Positions 32,300 through 43,686 are shown, counted from the first letter of the stretch. The stretch: DNA of 64,000 nucleotides from Odontocerum albicorne (GCA_949825065.1 OX463847.1:32130115-32194114); one strand, 5' to 3'. Numbers and translations are program-made. Notes: a model not told the origin generated them from the letters alone.

Positions 32300-32480
32300 G
32301 TGTACAGTATAACATGACGAGTTTATTGACATAAAGCATTTTATCAACCCTACTCAAAAGCTGTTAAAAATCATTACATGAAAAACAGATAGAGACCCAT
32401 TTTTATTGGGTTTAATCAAGAACTGAAACTTTTGGGTTGGAAGCCAAGTGCTCGAAGAACTAGTCCGCGGAGGTCATCCA
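32300..32480 (-). mobile_element. SINE-A copy
   Basis: Minus strand. TACAGTATAACATGACGAGT (tail) to AACTAGTCCGCGGAGGTCAT (head), with a decayed body. It sits ~110 bp from the previous copy in the same orientation. Confidence 0.6.
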
Positions 32481-33119
32481 AGTAGCTAAGAAAATATTTC
32501 TTTTTACTTAATATGTGATGAAAAACTGTTTAGAAATCTTAATCTGTTTAGAAAAACGTACAATAAAAAAATATTGAATAAAAGTCTTAAAAGGACCCAA
32601 TTGGATTAAATGTTGTCGATGGGTTTCGTACCCATAATTCTTCCGTTTGCAGAGCGAACGTGTTAACCATTACGACAATATCCGTCACATATGAAATTTG
32701 TCAACAAGTGATAATTCAATTAGGTAATGCATTATTTAATGAGGTTTAATTTAGTATTTTGCATCTGTTATATCAAAAATAAAGTATTTTACGAAAGTAA
32801 AAATACATACTTTATTGAAGTATTGAAACATTGTTGGAAGGAGGACGTTTGGACAACATTGTTCTTCAACAAAGATAAATAAAAAGAACAATTGGAGTAT
32901 ATAAGACGTCGGTAATTTCTTACAACTTGGCCTTGGAGTATCCTTATCATACTTCTTAAAGAAATAAAGCAGAGTTTAATATTTGACTTTTAAAGAAAAA
33001 AGGTAAGCTTTGTTACATTCTATTTGAATACATAACCTTGTATTTTTTAGCAAAATATTCTTTTTATTGCGAAATTTTTCTCTCTTCTTTCTGCGTTTAA
33101 TAAAATAATAAACTACCAT
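32481..33119. other. Unassigned AT-rich DNA
   Basis: A possible tRNA-like head remnant lies at 32610-32690 (GTTTCGTACCCATAATTC and CGAACGTGTTAACCATTACG, minus strand). Otherwise nothing is recognised. Confidence 0.35.
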
Positions 33120-33480
33120 CATCAAACATCTCTCTTTTGGAGTAGGTGAAAATAACAGATACCCACTTCTGATACACACATATTTCGCTTCTGTCACGTC
33201 CATACAACTTACAATAATTTCCTATTACAAAGACTTCACTCTACTCTCTTCAACATTTTACAATATTTCATTTGGCTATACCACCTTTTTATAGATCTAT
33301 CCAAACCTTTTTTTTTCACCTATATTACTCGTATATATTAATTTTGTAAATTCTTCATATCAATGGTATTTTCTTCATCTTAAGCACTGCATCTTCTTTT
33401 TATTCGCATTCTTTTCTAATGTCTTCGTTTCTTATTGCCATATATAGTTTTTTCCACCCCTTCTACGCATTAAAATAGTA
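33120..33480 (-). mobile_element. RTE-type LINE fragment (family 2)
   Basis: The plus strand carries the complement of the family-2 3' end: CTCTTTTGGAGTAGGTGAAA, TTTCGCTTCTGTCACGTCCA. The minus-strand frame at 32976-33203 begins MDVTEAKYVCIR, matching MDVAEAKYVCQDR of the 9.7-kb copy. Confidence 0.55.
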
Positions 33481-33671
33481 GGAAATGGAAATAATGCTTT
33501 AATTATTTTTTCAATACGCATATATAGGAACATAAACTTAAAAACAAATTAATGCATGTTGTACATAAATGAAATTATTTTAAAATTAATTGCGCGACTA
33601 GCAAAAAATTCTAGACTGATAATATACTTGTATCACGGTATCGGCTTTAATTTCGCGGAACTCCATTTAAG

Positions 33672-33880
33672 ACGACCTCCACGGCCTAGTTGGTAAGACA
33701 CCTGTCTTCAAGCTCACGGGTTGCGGGATCGATTCTTGTTGGTACATAGATTTTTTAAAAAGAGTACTATTTAGGTTTTCACATAGGTTAAGGCTTGTTT
33801 AATACCTTCCTGGTTGGACGGAAGAGATTGCAACATAGCAACACACTTCCAGATTGTACTGTATACAACGAAAGTGTAAT
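33672..33880 (+). mobile_element. SINE-A copy, reference copy
   Basis: The clearest full-length copy. Head GACGACCTCCACGGCCTAGT with TGGTAAGACACC (A box), GGGATCGATTCTTG (B box), GGTACATAGATTTTTTAAAA, body GTTTTCACATAGGTTAAGGC, GGTTGGACGGAAGAGATTGC, and a 3' end TGTACTGTATACAACGAAAG then TGTAATACAGT. About 210 bp. tRNA-derived heads with internal polymerase III boxes define SINEs. The tail probably came from a LINE partner not identified here. Confidence 0.75.
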
Positions 33881-34414
33881 ACAGTGCATTTAGAACATTT
33901 AATAAAAGAAAATTGATATTCCACTAAATGTAATAATTAAGTATTTTTTCATTAAAGTATTTGGATTAATTCGGGTGAACTGTTTATTTTTGTATCAACC
34001 GAGTATTTATTTGAGGGCAGATTAGATTGTTTAATGTAGTTTATAATAAGTTTATAAACTTATTTATAATTTTATAAAATATGAACCCAATTCGTTATCT
34101 AATTTGAATTGTTATCGAATATTTAACGAATTTGAAGAATACTTCAAACACTTAAAAAGAAAATTGCCCAAGAAATGAAGATTCAATCTCGATAATGTCT
34201 CACGTTCTACTTTTCAGTCAGCAAAATGCAGCTTGGAGCTACGTCCAGACCGCATGCATTGCTCTTGAGTTGCAATTATAAATGCATTCTCGTTTGCTTA
34301 TATCTCCGTCACAACAACGCTGCGGAAATAGACAGAAATAGACAGAAATTTGTGGCACTTGAAGATGATTTGACTTTCAGCGAGTTTCGAAATGAAATGT
34401 ATTATGTTTTCGTG
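33881..34414. other. Unassigned AT-rich DNA
   Basis: No gene supported. The opposed frames at 34226-34531 overlap SINE-A sequence at one end. Confidence 0.4.
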
Positions 34415-34598
34415 GTATACAATACAACCTTGCGAGGTTATTGTCACGTGGTAATGTTTTCTAACCAACCAGAAATGTGTCAAACCAGTGTCAAGTGAAA
34501 AATAAAACTTTTTTTTAAATATGAGTATCAAAGCGAATTAAATCCGGAATCTCCGGATTGGAACACTGATGTCTTAAAAACAAAGTCATGGAGGTCGT
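34415..34598 (-). mobile_element. SINE-A copy
   Basis: Minus strand. ACAATACAACCTTGCGAGGT (tail), TTCTAACCAACCAGAAATGT (body), TCCGGATTGGAACACTGATG and TCATGGAGGTCGTC (head). The B box is strongly mutated. Confidence 0.65.
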
Positions 34599-34734
34599 CG
34601 ATGAATATAATGCAATTCAGGTAATTTATTTAATTGAAATAATGAATGATTCAGGATTCACACATACGAGTAATACAAAAGTTACTAAGTTTAAGATCTA
34701 GTAAAACGTGACCCTACCAAATGAATCAAATATG

Positions 34735-34880
34735 GAAAAAGGGAAGAATGAAAAGCCTTTATAATAGTGTGTATGGCGAGCTGAATGGACGTGGCAAAAG
34801 CGAAATATATATGTTAGCATATATAAGTTATATCTGTTCTCTCTGCATACTCCAAGAAGCTCATGGCGTAACATTGTTGA
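34735..34880 (+). mobile_element. RTE-type LINE 3' end (family 2)
   Basis: GAAAAGCCTTTATAATAGTG, AATGGACGTGGCAAAAGCGA, CTCTGCATACTCCAAGAAGC and CATGGCGTAACATTG follow the family-2 order. Confidence 0.5.
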
Positions 34881-34944
34881 TTCGTGTATAGTACTGGTAT
34901 TAGGCATGTGGGACAAGCCGTCAGACTTTTTTTATTGTATTACT

Positions 34945-35050
34945 GTTCGCTGTATACAGCACAACCTAGCGGGTTTATTGTCATGTTGTAATTTACTCCA
35001 ACCAACCAGAAAATTGTTATAGAGGATTTAAGTAAAAGCATACTGGAAAT
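34945..35050 (-). mobile_element. SINE-A 3' half
   Basis: CTGTATACAGCACAACCTAG, CGGGTTTATTGTCATGTTGT and CAACCAACCAGAAA match the SINE-A tail. The tRNA-like head is missing. Confidence 0.6.
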
Positions 35051-35059
35051 AAGGAAAAT

Positions 35060-35140
35060 AATAGTAAAATAGCAATTTATATAGCGCCGTTTAGAGAGCA
35101 GACTCTTCAAGGGCGCACTAACTCGAAAATCGAAACCACA
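35060..35140 (-). mobile_element. LINE 3'UTR piece
   Basis: AGCGCCGTTTAGAGAGCAGA and TTCAAGGGCGCAC are the inverse of 38788-38835 (GAGCGCCCTTGAAGCGAG ... CTCTCTAAACGGCGCT), where this block follows a LINE C-terminal ORF. Confidence 0.55.
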
Positions 35141-35869
35141 ATTATTGAAAGATTTAAAATATTATACAAACAAAATTCGTTCAGCGTAACGATAAGAAGG
35201 TAGCGGCTTCCGTCATTAGATTGGGTACTTTCCAGTTAAGGAAAACATGTTTGGTAGGAAAACCGTATAATAATTACCGAGAGAAGATGAACTTCAAAGA
35301 ATCATTTGTAGATCTTCCGATAGTAATACATTTGGTTTTATATGTATAAAGCGCGGTGAATGTGTGCAGTGTTAATTTTAAATGATAAATATCGATAAAA
35401 CAGCCCAAAAAGCATCGTTTTCAAGTGCTTCCTAAAGCTGCAAACGCCACATATAAAAACTTCGAGGCTAACCATTCGACCGCGTAAGAACCGAGACGGA
35501 AAAGTCCTCTCATGTCCCACTCTATTTGGATATTCGAAACAATTAATTTATTCGATGAAGATGAGACTTTAAAGTTTTGCTTCTTTCCAATGAAAAATCT
35601 CTCAGATGCAAATTTGAAAAATAGGATGGAATGCAACCAATTATTCTGTTAGTGATCGATGCGCCCCACTTACTCGCAAGCATTTTATTTCGTATTCCCA
35701 CTAGATCCACAAAACATCACAATCCCTTTTATACCGAAAACTCCTCTATAATTCGTAAGCAAATGAGTTTTGCAACAGTTGACTTATTTTTAATTTAAGT
35801 ATATACTCGTATATGTAAGTATTCGATTCAATATCACAACAAATATTTGGAAATAGTTACTAACTTTGT
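35141..35869. other. Unassigned DNA
   Basis: No gene recognised. Two minus-strand frames (35338-35636) overlap each other and lack domains. Confidence 0.4.
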
Positions 35870-35942
35870 GATCTCCTTTATTAATATAAATAACCTAGTA
35901 TAAACGAACTGTCTTTGTGCTCTCCTTTATTAATATAAATAA
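35870..35942. repeat. Direct duplication of ~50 bp
   Basis: CTCCTTTATTAATATAAATA followed by ACC occurs at 35874 and again at 35925, with GTGATCTCC and GTGCTCTCC as starts. Confidence 0.75.
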
Positions 35943-35972
35943 CCCTGCATCAACATGTGGAAGGTTTTGATT

Positions 35973-36062
35973 CTGCAAAGCAACTTGCATCTCGTGCTAC
36001 AATTGCAAAGCAACTTGCATCTCGTGCTACAATTGCAAAGCAACTTGCATCTCGTGCTACAA
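35973..36062. repeat. 30-bp tandem array, 3 copies
   Basis: Three perfect units containing TGCAAAGCAACTTGCATCTC and GTGCTACA, starting at 35973, 36003 and 36033. Each unit has the small palindrome TGCAAAGCAACTTGCA. With no spacers and only three units, it is a minisatellite and not a CRISPR. Confidence 0.9.
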
Positions 36063-36884
36063 GTGAGCCCATGCGTTTTTAAAATCTGAAGATCCATTCT
36101 CAAAAATCTAATTCTTCTTGTTCTATGTAAGCGTTAAAACAAATCTAAGTTCTTTACCACTATAAAATAAGTTCCGCTAAATTTGGTAATATTTTGTAAT
36201 ACACATATATTGAATTTCAATATACATTTTACATTAAATAATTTGAAACAATGACTTTGTATTTACTTTTTTAATTATCACTACTATGTATCAACACTGT
36301 ATCTACATGTTAGTTTAAGATAAAGTTTTGTATTTTTGTCACTAATTTTAAGTACTTGTATAACTTGTCATATGTGCATTTGTATATAAAATACACTGAT
36401 GTATCGTAAATTAAAAAAATAAATCAAGGGGCTTAAATGCAAAAAGACACAAATTTAAAATCAATCCGTTCGCAACACTTAATTAAGCCAAAGTAAACTT
36501 TTAAGAAGCGGAGTAATAGGAAAATATCTATGACTATTATAGTAGCTGTATTAAAAACAAACTTGAGTATAGAAATATATCAGTAATTGTCTTGATCCCT
36601 TATGTGTGTTAAACCTACGACAAAAAATGTATTTTGTTCGTTTGTCTACGAGAAATTCATTCAATTGAAGACAATTTACATCGATCGTTGTATTCCCATG
36701 AAAACTCTCAGATAAATATAATAGTAATAAATGGAATAAATTACACCGTGAGGAAACATAAATAAGGATGCAAAAGAAGACATTAAATCTCTTTGGGAAT
36801 CACGATCTTTTTATATTTACGAGACATCACACGTAGAAAATATTCAGCACATAAAGCATAGTCGATCAGCGAAACTTCAGCATT
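36063..36884. other. Unassigned AT-rich DNA
   Basis: No gene or repeat recognised. Confidence 0.4.
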
Positions 36885-38080
36885 TAATTGGAATGTCGTG
36901 GTAATTACAACTCGAGTCGCGATAACAACATCTTATTAGGGGAATTTACAAAGTAAATTTTATTATAAGTATCATTATGGAGTTTCATAAAGTAGAACCC
37001 GAAACGATTAAAAATTGGAATGCCGTGGTACTTACGACTTACTCGTACTTGAGTTGCAGTAGTAAAATATTTTTGGACGACGCAAAGTTAGTTTTATTAT
37101 AAGTATCATTTGTTGGATAAACTTTTGTTGAATGTTCCGGACAATTATTTACGCCATTGTGAAAAAAGATAGTTTTCGCTGCCTTGTTCACGGACTGGAC
37201 TGTTAAGAACATTACCACTCGCACACGGAATGCCCTTGTTAAATGCAATATCGGTATCTTCCATATATCATTGGATAGATTGAGGATGGAGATCCTTAAT
37301 AATTTTTTTAAGTATAACTTCACAGGGAAGCAGGAGTAAAATTATTCTTGTTGTCAATCAGCGGCGGCTGAGACGCTGAGCGAATATGAAATATCGCTGT
37401 CTAATTTGCGTTTCCATCCGGTGCGTATTGGAGATCGCTCCGGTTGTATTGGCAAGCTTGGCCGGTCAATTTGAAAGGATTTTTTTTTATTTTCCTTGAA
37501 ATAAAAATACTCGTACTATTTGTCCGTATTCTTATACATATTTAATCTATACAAATAACATTTTTGGAAGTCATGTTTGCGAATATATAATTTAATTATT
37601 GCGAATTATTTCTCAGGTTCAGCGGACCAACGAATCTCCAGACCAGCCGCCGCTGGTTGTCATTATGTTATATCATTCTTTCGTTTTTTTTCTTGTTATT
37701 TGGTGTAATTAGGTTATATCTGTATCAAATGTAAAATAAAAAAATATGTGGAGTTCCGCAAAGTAAAGACCGAAATTATAAAAAAATGGGATGACGTGTT
37801 ATATGAGACTCCAGTAACGACAGTGAAATTTACAAAGAAAATCTTAGTGGAATTTACAAAGTAAATCTGTTATTAATATCATTATGGAGTTCCACAAAAT
37901 AGAGCCCAAACCATTAAAAAAATTGAATGACGTATTATATGCGACTCGAGAAACGATAGTGAATTTTACAAAGAAAATCTTTGTGGAATTTACAAAGTAA
38001 ATCTTGTTATAAACATCAATTTGGAGTTCCACAAAGTAAAGCCCAAACCGCTTAGTAATTGAATGATGTGTTAATTACGA
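36885..38080. repeat. Degenerate ~130-bp tandem repeat field
   Basis: Diverged units recur at about 36890, 37012, 37785, 37920 and 38055. They share TTGGAATGnCGTGGTAnTTA, ACTCGAGnnnCGATA, GGAATTTACAAAGTAAAT and TTATGGAGTTCCACAAAGTA. The spacing is ~125-140 bp. The middle (37100-37740) is interrupted, in part by the hAT-like element. Confidence 0.7.
37359..37655. mobile_element. hAT-like miniature element
   Basis: Begins CAGCGGCGGCTGAGACG and ends CCAGCCGCCGCTG, an inverted 12-bp terminus of the CAGCGGCGG type common in hAT elements. GTTGTCAAT precedes it and GTTGTCAT follows, close to an 8-bp target duplication. About 297 bp, no transposase. Confidence 0.6.
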
Positions 38081-38084
38081 CTCG

Positions 38085-38125
38085 TGCCCTCTCCTATCCA
38101 CCTACCCCGACAGGTAATAGACGTG
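38085..38125 (-). mobile_element. RTE family-1 3' tip fragment
   Basis: CACCTACCCCGACAGGTAAT and GACGTGACGT resemble the family-1 end. Only about 40 bp. Orientation is tentative. Confidence 0.3.
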
Positions 38126-38609
38126 ACGTATGGAAATACTTGGAGATATCAAATATTTGGAGAATTTCAGAATTAAAATCCAGGAAGCGTTGTACTTTTA
38201 ACAAGAGAAACGTTCAAGTCAAACACAAGAGAAGGAAATTAATCCAAGTCACGTTCACGGCATATAAAGTCTTCGTGCGAGTATATTGCTGCATCTTATT
38301 AAGAAGATTATTACGACTGAGGAAGCGAGAGCCTTTTAAGGAGAGTTAAGAGCTACCCATTCAAGTTATCTTTTACAAAACTCCGCGAGTCTAGAGAGAT
38401 GCTGAAACGAAGGACAATGGCCAATTTGTCCGGCTACAACCGACAAGGCGGCACAATGTTTAATCTGATGAGTATTAACGTCACACACGTGAACAAATTA
38501 AATCAGGTTGTATTTCCATGACCTTACCTGTGTTATTCTATGTTATGGTGATTTTTTAATTTAATTATCAGTTGTACATTGCATCTAGTAACGATATTTA
38601 AACGCCTAA

Positions 38610-38860
38610 ATTAATCGAACAGAGCGGGATATTATGATCGAACTTTTGCCGTTGTTGGTTCTGTGGCGTGGAATGGTATGCCTCCTAGTGTCAGATATAT
38701 GGATGGCGTGTGTAGCTTTAGGATGCACTTAAAGACAATCAATTAGGAGGTTTTAGTAAAATTTATAAGTGGGTTCGAATCCTGAATTAGAGCGCCCTTG
38801 AAGCGAGTTTGCTCTCTAAACGGCGCTTTATTAATTATCCTTTTATTTTTATTAAATAGC
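38610..38860 (+). mobile_element. LINE ORF C-terminus and 3'UTR
   Basis: A plus frame encodes GYYDRTFAVVGSVAWNGMPP followed by SVRYMDGVCSFRMHLK and a stop (38745-38750). The YDRxFxVxGxxxWNxLPxxVR pattern ends the ORF of several LINE clades. The 3'UTR block GCGCCCTTGAAGCGAG...GGCGCTTT follows. Confidence 0.6.
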
Positions 38861-38911
38861 TAGTGCATAATTTATTACAAGGGGGAAAAATTAAACACTT
38901 AGGTAAAAAAT

Positions 38912-39065
38912 AAATGGGTTCATTTCCCGTTGGAGCCCAGATATTTTTAAAAAGGCTTCCGTTTCACTTTTAAGAACACTTTAATTTATTTTTGGTTGGT
39001 TGGAAAAGATTGCCACGTGGCAATACTCCCGCCAGGTTATACTATATACAATCAAAGTGTAATAT
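38912..39065 (+). mobile_element. SINE-A copy lacking the head
   Basis: Starts in the B-box zone (TGGGTTCATTTCCCGTTGGA), then CCCAGATATTTTTAAAAAGG, GGTTGGTTGGAAAAGATTGC and GCCAGGTTATACTATATACA. Confidence 0.65.
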
Positions 39066-40264
39066 ATTACAATATGTTTTTAAAACAACATATACGTATG
39101 CAAGTACCATATATACGGTAAAATTCTTACAAAAATATTGTACAATAACTCAACAAAGTACACAGTAAACTATTAACCCATTATGGGACAGATTCAGGTG
39201 GCCAGCCCGCACTGTACGAAACCAGGCGTACTTTTGACATTCATGTGAAAAGCAAAATATAGACGCAAACAAACAATATGTACATAGTTTAAGTGCAACA
39301 AAAGGTCAATATCGTCCTCACAACACTTAATGTCTCAAGAAGCAATTTTTTTAACCCTACCTTAATGCTGACATTCAAAAGGAATTTAACAAATTTCTCA
39401 TAAAAATAATATAAAAGGATAAACGAAAAACGCACAAATATGAAACAAATATATCTGTATTGTATCAAACATTGAATGTGAGATAAATCAAAGAGTTATG
39501 TTTATCGTTGAGCAAAAAAATCTAAAGATTTGGAAAAGAGCGAAAATGTTTACAATTTTTTGCTCCAGATTCGTTTAATGTTTCAACGTTTTTCCAACAT
39601 AAAGTTTTGAATAACAAGCATAAAAAACAAACTTAAAAAAAAAACTACAAACCGTTTGCCTCTCACAAGATTATCAGGCGTATATAAGAAAACACACAAA
39701 AAGAGAGGCTTTTGCAATAAAAGGAGTTCTGAACTAATGAGAATCCTGATAGTACGAAATGGACTAAAAAATAAAACAAAACTTATTATCACGTACCGAG
39801 GAATATGAAAAATTGTCGAATTTTCTGCAGGGTCTGCTCATCGTTACCCTAATAGAATTTAGTAATTTACATGTACACATGAAATATGTATATAAAAAAA
39901 AGAAACATTGAACCAAATAATATTTAAACTGTAATGGACAAGGATTTTTAAGTTATTTGTCTGTTGATTAATATTTTAATTTTTCAATAAAAATGTAAAA
40001 AAAGTGTAAGACATACTGAGAAAAGCGTTACTGCAGGAAAAAAGTTAAACGACTCACTAATTACTGATTTTGCAAATTCTTCATACGATAGTGAACTGTG
40101 ATGTGTTTCTACTTTCTACCCACGTTGGTGTAAGGAAGGGAAACTTGTGCATCGAAAAAGTTTGACAGTGATTATAATAAGTACGTCTCTTGAAGATAAT
40201 ATCTGGTATTGAAATGAGTGAAAGCATAAGGAATAATCGTATAAAACAAGCTGTTTGTTAGGTA
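39066..40264. other. Unassigned AT-rich DNA
   Basis: No supported gene. A TTAACCCATTATGGGACAG start at 39174 resembles a piggyBac-like end, but no matching right end was found. The 69-codon minus-strand frame at 39583-39792 is hydrophobic and AT-driven. Confidence 0.4.
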
Positions 40265-40545
40265 TAGATGTTGTATGTAGAATTAAGAAAGAAATCTTGA
40301 GATGGTTCGACCACATTGAGAAGAATAAGTTGCGAAATACTTACAAAATAAATATTAAGGCTGAAAATAACTGAGAGCGAGAAAAAACTAGACCCAGGAA
40401 AGTATGGATACAGTTGAAGAAATTTTTACTGAGGGAAAATAAGAAGTATGAGAAAGCGTACAAGTATTTTTGACGAGATGTATGGATGTGGATAAAGCGA
40501 AGGCTGTGCGTTGATAGAAAAGTATGTAAATTTGTCCTATCTGCT
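40265..40545 (+). mobile_element. RTE-type LINE tail, degraded
   Basis: GAAATCTTGAGATGGTTCGA (RWFxHxE zone), ACCCAGGAAAGTATGG, GATGTATGGATGTGGATAAA and GTCCTATCTGCTTAC keep the family-1 order at low identity. Confidence 0.5.
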
Positions 40546-42065
40546 TACTAAAAAAGATACTTGAATTGATAGAAAATATGTTCATTAAAAAAAAATATTA
40601 TTTCCAGGAAAAAAATTGTTTTAAATTTTTAAAATATCTATCGATGAATAGAGTGTATACTGCCATAGATGTACGAGTATACTGTCATAGATACTGCCAC
40701 ATACTAAATAGACTCATATAATGATTGAGATTGAAAGCGGTGTGGTGTAAAAACATCTTGAAAACTTTGAACATCTCCCAGTGAAGCGAACATGTGAAGA
40801 AAAGGGGAACTTGCAGCGGAGATACTTCAAGTAGTTCGTGAAGATAGGCTTCAAAGCACTATGAAGTCATTTTGGTTAATTTATAAATTGTAATAAAATA
40901 GTAAGAATAAATACAAATAAATATGATCCAAGATTTACATTGCTGTTTTCTATTCGTTGAAAATGTTTCTCGGAGTTGATGTGTTGAGTTGGTTTTAAAT
41001 AATGCAAGTGCTTAAAGTGTTTACTATGTTCATTGTTGTTTTTCGACACCACCCTGTACCACATATTAAGATGGTTTTCGAAGTGGTTTAAGATAAGTCA
41101 AAGCCCTTGTTTATTTTTAGTTATTCTAACGTGGAGAAGGTAAAAAAACGTGTTCAATAATACTAAAATTTTGGTTAATTTGTTATGCTATTGGAAACAT
41201 ATTTTATTTCTAGATTTTTATAAACTTATTTTGTTCTATAACTATACAATGCCGTGGATGTAAAAATCATACAATAGATTACATATTTTAACTGTACAAT
41301 GACAACTTATTGCAATTATGAGACAAATGAGTTTACAAGTCAGTTATTTATACGGTCAGGCTGAGATTTCGTATTACTGGAATATTTAATGAATACCACA
41401 ATGAGCCCCTTTAAAGCCATATCGCCCCCTAATAATTATATACATTATATACATATTGCACCCGTAGAGCATCTCATATTTAAGCCAACTCAATACAGCA
41501 ACAACTCCGAAAAACTAATAAACAAAATGTATCCTTTGAACAATATCCACATAATCTGAAACACAAATTAAACAATCGTTGTCAAAACTTTATTAATCAT
41601 CTTAAATAAAAGTATTGACGGTATGTCAATGTCCTTAGAGCAGATTTGTTCAACTTATTGACACGATTTAATAATAAATATACAGACCCTCTTTACAGAA
41701 CATTAATGAATATTTACTTTTCTTTTTTGGGTTTATTAAGCTGAAATTGAAAGTTTAACGAGTCTTTTAATTTGAAATAAAAAAAATATATTAAACGATC
41801 TTTTGGTAGAGCTTTGGTAGCAATAAAAACTGCACTAAAACGAAATGAAAGTCTATTTTGGGAGCATCTTAAATTCACAGAATTAGACAAAGAGGACTTT
41901 GTTCAATTCACTTCACATTATTTATTGAAAATACGCTCCAATACGGGGTAAATAAAACGATTTGGAAAAGAGCTTTTAATGACCTGGAAAATAAAATATT
42001 TTCTACGATGTCTGCTTTTGAAACAGAGTAAAACATGGATAGATGCCATTTTATCATATAATTTA
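40546..42065. other. Unassigned AT-rich DNA, 1.5 kb
   Basis: No gene, repeat or structured element recognised. The 62-codon frame at 40876-41064 (minus) has no recognisable family. Confidence 0.4.
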
Positions 42066-42069
42066 TAAA

Positions 42070-42175
42070 CACTTCAATGTATTTACGAGTGTATAATACA
42101 CACTTTGGAGGGTTTATTACAAAACGGCAATCTCCTCCGACCAACCAGATTTTGTAAGTTTTGTTTGGGCGATGA
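42070..42175 (-). mobile_element. SINE-A 3' half
   Basis: TATAATACACACTTTGGAGG, TTTATTACAAAACGGCAATC and CCGACCAACCAGATTTT match the tail and body. Head absent. Confidence 0.5.
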
Positions 42176-42404
42176 ACGAGTAAATATTTGTGCTTTATAA
42201 AATGAAAATAAAATAGTAAAAAATAATTTGAAGTTTAAAAAAAACACGAATCATTTGACAATTTAAACATAAAACTTTAATCAAGATTGGGGAGAATATT
42301 AAGAAGGATAGTTGAGGATCTAGGAAACACGCTACGTCAGTAGAGATAAAATGTTTTTTGAGTCGCTGTTTGAAATACGCTAACGAAGGAGCGAGTCTTA
42401 TGTT

Positions 42405-42620
42405 CGCCATCACACCATTTCTCTGCAGGGGTAGGCAGCGAGTACAAAGCGCTAATTTCCCGTTCACGAAATACTTCTTTCGCTTCCACATCTATACACA
42501 TCCTTCTGTTTATCTTACTTTTTACCTTTGTTTCAAAATTTCATTTATTTGACATCCAACCATAATTTTCTTAGTCATTCTCGATCACGATTCCTATTAG
42601 TAAAAAAAATCAGATTTAGG
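42405..42620 (-). mobile_element. RTE family-1 3' end
   Basis: CATCACACCATTTCTCTGCA, GGGGTAGGCAGCGAGTACAA, CTTCCACATCTATACACATC and ATTTCATTTATTTGACATCC lead to a truncated end in the tail ORF. Confidence 0.65.
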
Positions 42621-42759
42621 TGGACATGTTGAACAGATAAGTTGCGAAAGACTGACTTAATCGATTTAACATATAATGCAAACGTAGTTATAGTGAGAGT
42701 TTAACGAAATCTTGATTGTAGAGAATATTGAAGATGGAGTAATTTTAAAATACAGACAA

Positions 42760-42860
42760 CCTTCGTGATTTAGTGACTAGAACGTTAACTTTCGATTCAG
42801 GAGATTTGGGATCGATTCCCGACGTCACCGAAAAATAAACTTAGGTTAGAATTTTTTTTT
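42760..42860 (+). mobile_element. SINE head, diverged tRNA-like
   Basis: ACAACCTTCGTGATTTAGTG (A-box zone) and GGGATCGATTCCCGACG (B-box zone). Confidence 0.4.
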
Positions 42861-43311
42861 TTCAACTTACAATGTCAATTATTTTCGTCTGTTTGAACTA
42901 ATTAACTACATGGTAATTAGCTCGTTTGGTAGTATTAAATGGAGAAATTATGTTGCAGTACAAATACGAGTATTTACGATGTCAGTATATTAAATATTTT
43001 TACAAAAATTAACTTGAAACACTATTTAAATTAATATTTCACTGTTCAGTCACCAATAACACTTAATACTTGCCGTCCGTATATTTAAGGAGTACTTATT
43101 TGAAGTGGAATCTATGGAATTAAAACACAAAAAAGAGTTACATTTAATTCAAGAGTTAACTTTATTTATCAATAACTAATGAAAAAACTAGTGGATAATA
43201 GGAGATTATGCATGCCAAGATATATGAATGTGGAGGACAAAAAAGTTTTGTGCTTGGATAAACAAGTAGAAATATCTATTATCTTGTATCGTATTGTAAT
43301 GTATTACACTT

Positions 43312-43506
43312 TAGTAGTATACAATACAACCTGGCGGGCTATTTGCTATGTGCCAATCTCTTCCAACCAACCACAAGGATGTGAAAGTCTTTAGTGAAAA
43401 CCAGACTGGAATAAATTAAATAAAAACTGGGTTTCAGCGGGATTTGAACCCACAACATCCGGGTTGGGAGACAGGCGTTTTACCAACTAGGCTAGGGAGG
43501 TCGTCT
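43312..43506 (-). mobile_element. SINE-A copy, full length
   Basis: Minus strand. TACAATACAACCTGGCGGGC (tail), CAATCTCTTCCAACCAACCA (body), AAAACTGGGTTTCAGCGGGA with TTTGAACCC (B box complement), and CCAACTAGGCTAGGGAGGTC (A box complement). The best-preserved head among minus copies. Confidence 0.75.
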
Positions 43507-43626
43507 ACTACGTCTAGTCCATAGCGGACAGGACCTGATGATAAATATGTTTGTTGATACTAATGAAAATATATTTTTTTACTGAATTGATTTGTACATT
43601 GTTGTGATAAATTATTTTCTTGAAAT

Positions 43627-43686
43627 ACAAGGAAAAGGCGTGATGACAATTACGTGTACATATATACCATCACGCCTTTTCCTTGT
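43627..43686. repeat. Perfect 19-bp hairpin at an RTE end
   Basis: ACAAGGAAAAGGCGTGATG (43627-43645) is exactly inverted at 43668-43686 with a 22-nt loop. The right arm is the terminal sequence of the adjoining minus-strand RTE element, so its 3' tip is present twice in opposite orientation. Confidence 0.9.

Noticed and set aside
35973..36062. CRISPR-like array
   Set aside because: Direct tandem units without spacers in a eukaryotic sequence. The 59-, 88- and 171-bp arrays are rejected as CRISPR for the same reason.
39174..39380. Third piggyBac-like element
   Set aside because: The TTAACCCATTATGGGAC start is suggestive, but no matching inverted TTAA end was found downstream.
43430..43506. 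Possible tRNA gene (minus strand)
   Set aside because: A and B boxes are good, but the acceptor stem does not pair and the segment continues into the SINE-A body. The other heads are rejected for the same reason.
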